Shown here piece by piece: positions 56,336 to 64,000 of a DNA stretch of 64,000 bases. Position numbers and translations under genes: made by a program. The number at the start of each line of letters is the position of its first letter. Within the stretch, counting starts at the first letter, position 1. Where the stretch lies: assembly GCF_001039355.2 (NCBI RefSeq), contig NW_019775835.1:229025-293024 (forward strand). The letters are read 5' to 3'. The DNA comes from Lingula anatina (taxonomy: Eukaryota; Brachiopoda; Lingulata; Lingulida; Lingulidae). Under the pieces are notes generated by a model. It was given only the letters and a program-made list of their open reading frames with translations, had not been told where the DNA came from and did not search any database.

Positions 56336-59300
56336 ATGAAGATAAACGTTGCTCTCGCTCTGTTCGCAGTCTTTCTTACTGCGTGTTACGCCGATGGTAA
56401 GTTGGGTTTACATGGATTTAATATAATATTCAAATTCTTGGGAACTTGCAGAGGCTAAACGGGCGTCTTACAGCTCTAATTTTGTGCGGTTTTGTAAAAA
56501 ATTACCAGTCAGAGTTCCGTTTATGTTGATGGAAATGCTGGTATATTTAATCACAACTTTACGTAGATTTCTGCAACAGTTTTGATACGTGTAAAAGTAT
56601 GTGAGCTGACAGCTAACGTTTTCCAATCACATGGTGATGCTTTGAAGTGCAAAGCAAACTTTTCAGTCTCTACCAAAATGAAAGCGCGAAACAAGGATAA
56701 AATCGGTTTTAAGCCCTCTGGTCGCTGATGCTGCTGTCCACTAGCAGTGAATAAGATCTTTGAATAAATGAATAGTTAAACAATAAGTGACCCTTCTAGA
56801 TTTTTAATTATTAACCGAACTGTTCATCGATTCCGTCTTGACATGTAAGGTACAATCAGGCTGAAAGTAATTACAGGTAAATAATTTTAGAATACAAAAT
56901 AAACGAGTAAAGAGAGCATGTGTTTCCCTTTTGAATCAGAACAGTCTCTGTATGGCTGGGCTGGGAATTGTTTTCACTGTGAAAGGCGGTTCAAATGCAA
57001 TTAAATTAAGAGATGGTCTGCGTCTCTCTTTCTGAAATTCTGCAGGACGTCCGGGTCAAGAAACTGAGCCCTTGTGCCAGATTTTGCCCATCAGCTTTCT
57101 CTTCAGGGTTATTCTTTCCTGCTGTGTGATCCTGTTGGTGTTTGTCAGGGTTTAACGCCTTCCGTCCTGACAACTGTTATCACACGTGGTTTTAATTCCA
57201 CGTATTTGAGAAGAATCCGTATCCAAGAGAGTTGTTTGGTTTTAGGAGTTTGTGTTGTTTAGCTGCCACGACTTCTTTATAATATCACAGAAACTACGAC
57301 TTACGGCAATGACAAAAAAGGAACCAAATGTAGGGGCATAGGTGCATGTACGAGAAGAGGCAAAACACTATTTGGTTTTTAGAGACTGCTGCCCGGGAGC
57401 TCGGGAAATAACCGTATACTCACCCCGAGTTTGAAAGTCACATAGGAGACTCTCCTCTAATGTAGCAGACGTAAGTCGTTACAGTAAACATACTGAAACA
57501 CAGGGTGTCTATGAATGAAGGAATTTATTTCGGGTATGGTCATTGCCCAGTGCGTGCCTCTCTCTTGTTTTCGTTAAATATCAACACAGACATTTTCATG
57601 ATGAAGTACTTACAGGCGTAGAAAATGTTCACCTTTCCCAGCCATACGGCATTTATTCCTATTTCTATGTTAGATAGTGTATTATATAACCATACATAAT
57701 AATGTGAATATTTTAGATGAACCCGTGGGAGAAACAGTCGTGGAATTTGACGACGAACTCGATGGAGAACTAGTCGTGACCGAGGCGCCAATGGTCGTGA
57801 CCGAGGCGCCATTGGCCCCCTGCCGAGGCCGGCAGGTGCTTGACTGTATGAACCCCCTTATACAGTGGGCACAGGAGAAGGGAATCAGCCTGTTCACCTC
57901 GGGGAGAGACATGGGGAGGGAGGAACTGCCGACCACCAGGCGTGATTACGTAGAGGCGTCGTGTGGGTATGTCGTTGGCATCTATGTATTGAAAAAATAA
58001 GTACTGAATAATAGTGATGAGAGATTAATGAAAAGACCTAGAGTTTACTGTCGTTTTAACTGATGTTTGTAGTTTATGGTAAAATCATCAGAACATTTCA
58101 TAGCTGTTGATGTGCGTGAGGTTGAGTGAGTGAGATACGTAATTAGTTCTTTATCAAATTGTACTTATTTTCTTATAGAGTTAAAAAAATTATAGGTCTC
58201 TTTCTCTCTCTCTTGTATCTACCATGTTGCCGCAATAACTGAAAAAAGTAATGTTTTCGTTCGCTCCGAAAACATGGTGATCACTCATTGACTAGCATGT
58301 CAAGTTCGAACATGGTCACGGTCAGGTGATTTTTTATATCGTTCAGGTTGTTTGGAGAGATGAGAGAGTGTTTCTCAGACTTGAAGGAGCGCTGTCTGCC
58401 GCAACGCCCCGGATTCCTCTACGGCAAGCTGCTGGACGGACTGGAGGCGACATTTGGAGTCATATGCGGCCCCAAGATGGGCGGTAAATACCTGGGCGTC
58501 CCCTTTTTATTTTTGTTTCTGATTTTTTTCAGACATCTCATCCTGAGTCAAAGCATAAGTCATCCTGTGTACTTCGTTCCAAATGATCGTGTTGTAAACT
58601 TATCAGTTCTTGCTTACGTGATGATTATCATGAAGAAAAAAGTAAACATCCACAAGAAAACAACATAAAGAATTGCCCAAAAACTTAAATAGACTGCCAA
58701 AAATGCATTCTCGTTACTGGTTACTATCATACTGTAGTAGGCCTACTATCTTATATTTGTAATATACCCAGATTTGAAACGGAGCAATTAGCACTCTTAC
58801 GTCCACTGTCCACTTATTGATTTTCTTTCCTTATTCTATGATTTCTAGTGTATTTGAACCACTTGGTGTGTCTGAAAGAAGTGACGAAGACTAACGTAGA
58901 GGCGCTGAGGGTGTGTAAGCGACAGGCGGCCGGATTAGGGGTCAAAATCGCCATGAGCCTGTTTGGACTTGTGAGCCGAGAAACTATTTGCGAGTGAGTC
59001 GATTTCCATTCTTTACAAGCACCTACAATGCATTTGTTTGCTAGATATTTTCAAAAAGTTGTTACAACTGCTTGGTACAGGTGAGGAAAATGGTTGCAGT
59101 TAGGATGGATGTGCAAATCGCTTTCTGCTGCATCTTGTTATCATGGATCTGCGTCTGTTAATTGAACCAATGCTTATTTAAATGATATAGGGGCCTAATA
59201 GCATTTTGTTCTACTTTGCTGCTGAACACTGTTCTCTCTAATAGCCAGCTTTTACTGTCTGATGACAATCTGAATCTGTTTGTAGACAGTAGGCCCCTAT

Positions 59301-59610
59301 ATATCATGTGACTCGTGGTTCAGCGCATTAATTACCTAGAGCTTTTTTTCGAAATCTGTGTAACTGGTGCTAGTGGACATTTAACTCCTTGCAAACAAAT
59401 TTAACAATTATATAGTTATTTGCGACATCTAGTTGAAAAATAATGTTAAAAGAATTATGAAACTGATGTTTTCTGCATAATTCCAGAGGGGTCGACAGTT
59501 ACGCGGACTGCGTTGCCAACGTATACGAAGAATGTGGTGAGGATGTGTCAGATGTGATGAATGAGATCTCCTCTACCGCAATGAAGAGACTGCTCCGCCT
59601 GGAATGTTAA
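56336..59610 (+). CDS. Secreted 12-cysteine protein, copy B
   Basis: Five exons: 56336-56396, 57717-57966, 58347-58483, 58849-58993, 59487-59610 (TAA), with the same lengths as copy A (61, 250, 137, 145, 124 bp) and 238 residues. The signal peptide is nearly identical. Amino-acid changes cluster in the VVTEAP spacer (EPVVTEASVVVTEAPM in A, ELVVTEAPMVVTEAPL in B) and just after it (LACM versus LDCM). The cysteine domain is almost unchanged and all twelve cysteines are kept. Intron 1 is 1.3 kb and lacks the transposon, so this is the better reference form. The junction with block A at a single N suggests an allele rather than a second gene; if the tandem is real, it is a very recent duplicate. 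Confidence 0.88.
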
Positions 59611-60808
59611 ATGTGCCGTGAAGGTGAATATTACACACCAAAAAATTTTAAGCGTGCATGATTTATTAAGTGATTTAGATACTATACTTGTAATATTTCA
59701 AAAATCGAATCAAAAGTAGTTTAAAGAAAAAAAAAGACAAATCTTTTAAAAATTGGTCTAGATTTCTAAGTTTTCATTAGATAAAAATAGATCTTATTTT
59801 AAATAAAAAAAATGATTGTAATCAAGATTACAATAGACTTAACAAATTTTCTCATATTTTTCAGGACTCGACTGATCTGTCTACAGCACTTTGAAATCTG
59901 AAGACGCTTAACGCGACTTAACAGCACATGATGTTGAATGCTTGATCAATAATGTGTTACTAGATGTCTCTATGGGAGGGTATCAGTGACCAATGTTTTG
60001 CAGAACTGACAGATATCAACTTTCACCCATTATGCATTCAGTAAAATGCACAGAATCCGTTTTAGAACTATTTTAAAAGTTTCAAAACATGAATGTAATT
60101 ATACTATGAAATACAAAAGGTATAAAACAAATTAGAGACAATTGAGGACTGGTTTACATCGTTTCATTTCTGGACTTTTTCGCGAAATTCCACTGAATAC
60201 TTTTTTCAGTCAAGATGAATGAATTACACATAAATGCATGATTTCTTTTTTTTTTAATCACTTAGCTCATTTTCTAAGAAATGAGTAACGAGATCACATA
60301 ATGATTTTAAACATTATATTGAAATAAATAATCCATTGTGTAACTCACCGATTGACTCAGTAAAGTTTATTTCACAGCTCTCTTATGTTCTTGGATTACA
60401 CGTGTTTCTTTAAATAAAAAATAAAACTCCTTTATGTACACACGATTTACATTATTTATAAAAAATAAAACTCCTTTATGTACACACGATTTACATTATT
60501 TACATCACATTGCCAAATCTTAATTTTATACTTGTGAGAAAGTGGAATCTTCTTAAGTGAAAGAAAAACCGCTGGCGGTCTTTTATACTGCATGTTCTTA
60601 AAAATTTTGCGTTACATCACAATAAATGCACCCCATTGATGTGTGATATGCATGATACCTTGACGTGTCTACTACTACTATATTTATGTGTAATATTTAC
60701 TTCTAGGCCTACTACTATCTCCCTTTACGCCGTTGGGCGTCCAGGGCGTCAAAAAAGGTCCTCCACTCCTCTCCGTTTAATTTTCATGTACAGCCTTCTG
60801 GTGGTGTA
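59611..60808. other. Interval between 12-Cys gene B and PPPSY gene
   Basis: Convergent 3' flanks. Up to 60157 it matches the flank after gene A; beyond that it is AT-rich and carries the 44-bp tandem duplication. No gene is seen. Confidence 0.5.
60416..60504 (+). repeat. 44-bp unit, two direct copies
   Basis: ATAAAACTCCTTTATGTACA and the following bases to CATTATTTA occur twice head to tail, starting near 60421 and 60465, with no differences seen. Confidence 0.9.
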
Positions 60809-62724
60809 CTAATTTTTCTGAGCCAAAAACTGCATTAGAAACACAAAAAATGTAATGCAAGCACAAACGATACCAATCAAAGTACACACAATTTTTGCCT
60901 TCCTCTTGCAGTTACAGCACCCATTGAAACTCTGTAAGCTGCCCAAACTGCTACTAGTACTGTAGCTTCTGTCGTCAAACGATAGGTGGTGCTGTGCACC
61001 ATTTCTGAGCGCTAGTGTCGTAATGAGTCCCTTTTCACAGTCAGGTGAGAACGTCAGCATCGTCTGCTGGGCATGAAGTGGTGCATTATAGTGCTGTGGA
61101 TGGGGATTTCCCAGTGGGCCAGGAATTTCCTTTGGAGGAGATTTCTTTGGAGGAATTGTGTCGGGACGTGTTTGTTGCGCTCTGTCGTGAATGTCACGAG
61201 AGTCATTGTTTAAAGGAGCAACATGTACGCCCGGAAAAAACGGTATTCCTTCTTCACAGTCACCCTCGTCCTCGTCAGGTGGCGCTGTGGGCTCGAGGTG
61301 GTCGCCAGGGAAACCAGCGTTGAGGGCCATGGCTGCGTTATCGTTCACATTGGCGGTAATGGAGCCGGTTTTCCTCTCTCCTTCCATAACCTCACTGTAT
61401 GAAGGCGGAGGTTCGTTCGCATCCTGCACGGTTTGACGGTGCGGGAACTGGAAAAATGAGAAATCGGTGGGTATTGTGAAAATTCTGACTGAAGCCCTAT
61501 TGAGAAATTGACCACTCACTGATTCCTTCTTACAAGTACGATACAGAAAGATAAGTAGGCCTAATATTACTATTAATTCTATATCTGCATTTGTAAGTAG
61601 GCTACAATCCAGCGTTTTTTTTTTTTCGTTGTAACCTGCAACAAAGATAAGGTAAACACGAAAATATACTTCGCTGCACACGCATAACCCCATCAATAAA
61701 ATGTAAACATTTCAATCCCTATGCATAGGAATGCGGCGAAGGTTACTACAACACAGACAGGAAAAGGGCTTTGTCAATATCATAAAACAGAGTGCAAGCT
61801 TGTGACCTACCATGTATATGCAGTAAGTACAGTTTATGAATTCGTATAGTGAACTTGGGTGAACGGGGAAGATACATGTAGATATCGAACAGTTAGTTTA
61901 TGCCATGAACAATCGCGAAACTCACACTGATTAAACCACGTTTGGAATGTACATGTATAAGGCCCCATACACAATAGATGATCAGAGCACTAACTGATCT
62001 GCCGACTACATATGGCCGACCCCACTTCTAAAGCGATGCCGCTAATTCCTTGATTGTATCCTCGCCTCCACATGAGCGAGATTTAATCCGTTTAATCTGT
62101 TGGTGCGTGTTGAGGCTGGGAAACCATCGGGAATCAGCGATATCGCTTTTGAAGTGTAATCGGCCATATTTAGTCGGCGGATCAGTTTGTACTCGGATCA
62201 TCCATTCTGAATGGCCCCTAAGAATATGATGCCGTTCTGTACTTTCTTTGATAGTCATGCCGTTTTTGACTTGAAGTCGCAAACTTATGATTTTGATCTC
62301 CGAAGTAATGACTTGGAACCAATATTTCGATCTCCGATGTTATTGATACTGACTGCATGTAAGCGTTGCGTTTTTAACAGTAAAGATATGTAGTTTACCC
62401 TGCCGTTTTGATGGCACCTGCTGTTGAAGTTTGAAAGTTATTCTCTGTGCATCCCGTTTTTAAAAATCATTAAAATATATAGCAAGGAAAAGTCATAAAC
62501 AGAGGTGTCCAGCAACATGAAAATATTCTGCGCCCGTAAAACGTAAAATGATTGCAAAAAGGGGAGAAATGGGAAAAAATTTAAAGCTTATATATTAATA
62601 TCTCGTAAATTGATTTTAAACCAACCATTAAGATTGCAGGGGAAAAAAACGTATAATAATTCTCACATATCAATCAATAACTTACCGAGCTTGAGGCAAA
62701 ATAATCGTCGTCTCGAGTTGCCAT
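60809..62724 (-). CDS. Small PPPSY-motif protein with C-terminal membrane anchor
   Basis: Two exons: 62724-62686 (13 codons, MATRDDDYFASSS, followed by GTAAGT) and 61447-60809 (212 codons, TAG). Both sides of the intron are phase 0, giving 225 residues. The start of exon 2 carries DANEPPPSYSEVM, a PY-type motif of the kind bound by WW domains (for example NEDD4-family ubiquitin ligases). The middle is acidic then Pro/Asn/His-rich and disordered (APPDEDEGDCEEG, IPPKKSPPKEIPGP), followed by a Ser-rich patch. The end has a Cys/Lys cluster (GCCNCKRKAK) and one hydrophobic segment of about 22 residues (VCTLIGIVCACITFFVFLMQ), five residues from the terminus. It is thus probably tail-anchored with a cytosolic body, possibly palmitoylated at the CC pair. 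I do not recognise an orthologue. The frame stays open upstream of 61447 to 61696, but that part looks intronic. Confidence 0.75.
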
Positions 62725-63631
62725 TTTACTTGGTGTGCGACCGTCGGAAAGCTCATTTCTTCTTATCAAACACACTGTCTTTATTTATATGTAAGGCAGG
62801 TTTGCGTCAGAAAATTGCAAAAAATTTAACATGTCATCTTTTCTCAATTTAAGCCCCTGATTGTGGGAAACTTTGTTTAATCGATGTCATGAAATTTTCA
62901 GTGTGTTAAAATGTTTCCCTTTCTCAAAATATAATGTTTGACAATAATAATATCGATAGATACATTTTTCACGCTCTTATCATTTAATTAAATTGTTTTT
63001 TAAACTTTCTATCTGACACAGAATTTTTTCCTATCAGAAATGACAGCGTTCATAAAAATCCCCTGAATACGTTGCAAGTATTAGTCAGAATAACAAGGCA
63101 TAAGCTGCTATATCCAGAACCATATTTTATTTAACTCCCGAGAACAGGTGAATTTCCAGATGATGTTATCGGGTCTATAGATCTTCCACGTACTGGAGTA
63201 CACTTCAAACAAAAACGGGGACATTTGTTTCATCCAGTTCTCTTCACGGAGACTTATGCACTTCTGATAACAACTCTCATTCTTTTCAAAAGAAAGGGAA
63301 ACGCGCACACAAATAAAGATAAAAGAATAACGAAAGAAAAGTCCCCCTTTGACAGACGCGTTGTAACAAACGAGAGACCGCAATACTGTTTGTTTTGGGG
63401 TTGCGAAGTATAAACATGTGATGGTTTATTTGTTACCTGTGTTTTATGACACGAATAGAGCCGGGAAGAAAAATGAAACAGCACTCTTGTTTGTTCTGGT
63501 GTCACTGGTATCATAATTAACGACAGTCTGGGGTTTTCTTTTAGTCAACGGAATTTCTGTCACATTAGGGTTGAACTCATTATATTTCCCTTATTACAAA
63601 CATTTATGCCAATTTCACACCGGGGTGACCA
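62725..63631. other. Upstream region of the PPPSY gene, no further gene
   Basis: Should hold the promoter of the minus-strand PPPSY gene, but no core element could be picked out. No exon or repeat was recognised. Confidence 0.4.
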
Positions 63632-63812
63632 AGCCTGTACCCTTGGGGTGGGGGTGGGGGTTCGAGGAGTTCCAACGAACCTCCCTTTTTGCCGGGAAAA
63701 AGGTTCGCTCTGGGTAAAAATTGATCTAGATACACGAAGTTTTCATGGTAAATGGTCCATTTTTCCAGAAGATGTAACCCCCTCCCTTTAAAAATTGTTG
63801 GTTTCGGGCTTG
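63632..63812. mobile_element. Diverged MITE-A copy
   Basis: Starts AAGCCTGTACCCTTGGGG, keeps the GGGTTCGAGGAGTTCCAACG and TGGGTAAAAATTGATCTAGA blocks, and ends GTTTCGGGCTTG. It has more substitutions than the other copies. Confidence 0.75.
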
Positions 63813-64000
63813 ACGACGAGCATGAAATTGCGAAAATAGGCCAAAATCGTATTTCAAATGGTCGCAAGCCCAATGTAAATGGGGGTTTGTCCAATACTTG
63901 TCCTTACAGACGCCTATTTTGTCCAAATTTTATAACTACCATTAATACGTATGCGGCTGTAAAAGCCCCTCCACGGCACACCTTTTATTAGTCTATTCTA

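Larger units (their letters stand above)
54144..60157. repeat. Block B of a near-identical pair
   Basis: Begins at the single N (54143) and matches block A until about 60157, where the sequence continues into the PPPSY gene region. It contains 12-Cys gene B, no Tc1-like insertion and MITE-B copy 9. Confidence 0.9.

Noticed and set aside
61045-61436. Plus-strand frames opposite the PPPSY exon
   Set aside because: The minus-strand frame has the start exon, donor, acceptor and a sensible protein; the plus frames do not.
61448-61696. N-terminal extension of the PPPSY protein by reading straight upstream
   Set aside because: A good acceptor at 61448-61450 and an in-phase 13-codon first exon explain the gene better; the extension is AT-rich and looks intronic.
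7555-62852. CRISPR arrays, operons or bacterial-type systems
   Set aside because: The window is eukaryotic; the short repeats are microsatellites or transposon ends, not spaced direct repeats.

Overview
This is a 64 kb window of an animal nuclear genome. Its genes have many short exons with GT-AG introns, it is dense in small DNA transposons, and it carries three assembly gaps (22880-23672, 37394-38296, 49192-50021) plus isolated single Ns at 33961, 39250, 40584 and 54143. The COQ8A protein aligns closely with vertebrate COQ8A. Together with very high divergence between what look like two haplotypes, this suggests a marine invertebrate deuterostome such as amphioxus. The species is an inference, not something read directly.

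Layout. (1) 1-4421 (+): the 3' ten exons of a TPR-like protein with an Ala/Arg/Gly/Lys-rich linker, preceded by a 36-bp minisatellite. (2) 5788-13580 (-): a complete 12-exon COQ8A (ADCK3) gene for mitochondrial ubiquinone biosynthesis, convergent with gene 1; their poly(A) signals lie only about 40 bp apart. (3) 13.6-22.2 kb: no gene recognised, only microsatellites and MITEs. (4) 22.2-22.9 kb: 5' end and gag of an LTR retroelement, cut by a gap. (5) 23.7-43 kb: a minus-strand array of TLC-domain membrane-protein genes. It has an orphan first exon (24.3 kb), a complete 5-exon gene (27962-31512), and a second gene (35808-39591) whose first two exons occur again at 40.9-41.8 kb. (6) 44.6-60.2 kb: two near-identical blocks, each carrying a 5-exon gene for a secreted protein with 12 cysteines; they meet at a single N and are probably two haplotypes laid end to end. 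(7) 60809-62724 (-): a small PPPSY-motif, C-terminally anchored membrane protein in two exons.

Mobile DNA is the most active part of the window. There are nine copies of a ~215-bp fully palindromic MITE (called MITE-B here), several copies of a ~165-190-bp MITE with CAGGCCCGTAGCCAG ends (MITE-A), one CAGGGCCGTAGCCT-ended MITE (MITE-C), two families of Tc1-like elements, and a 553-bp foldback element with ~100-bp inverted repeats. Comparing duplicated blocks gives clean natural experiments: an exact TA empty site for a Tc1-like insertion, an apparent short-range hop with inversion of one MITE-B copy, and an in-place inversion of ~140 bp between two paralogous TLC blocks. The genes do not form one pathway. 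No new multi-gene system is evident; the least explained proteins are the 12-Cys secreted protein, the TPR/RGGAAA protein and the PPPSY protein.
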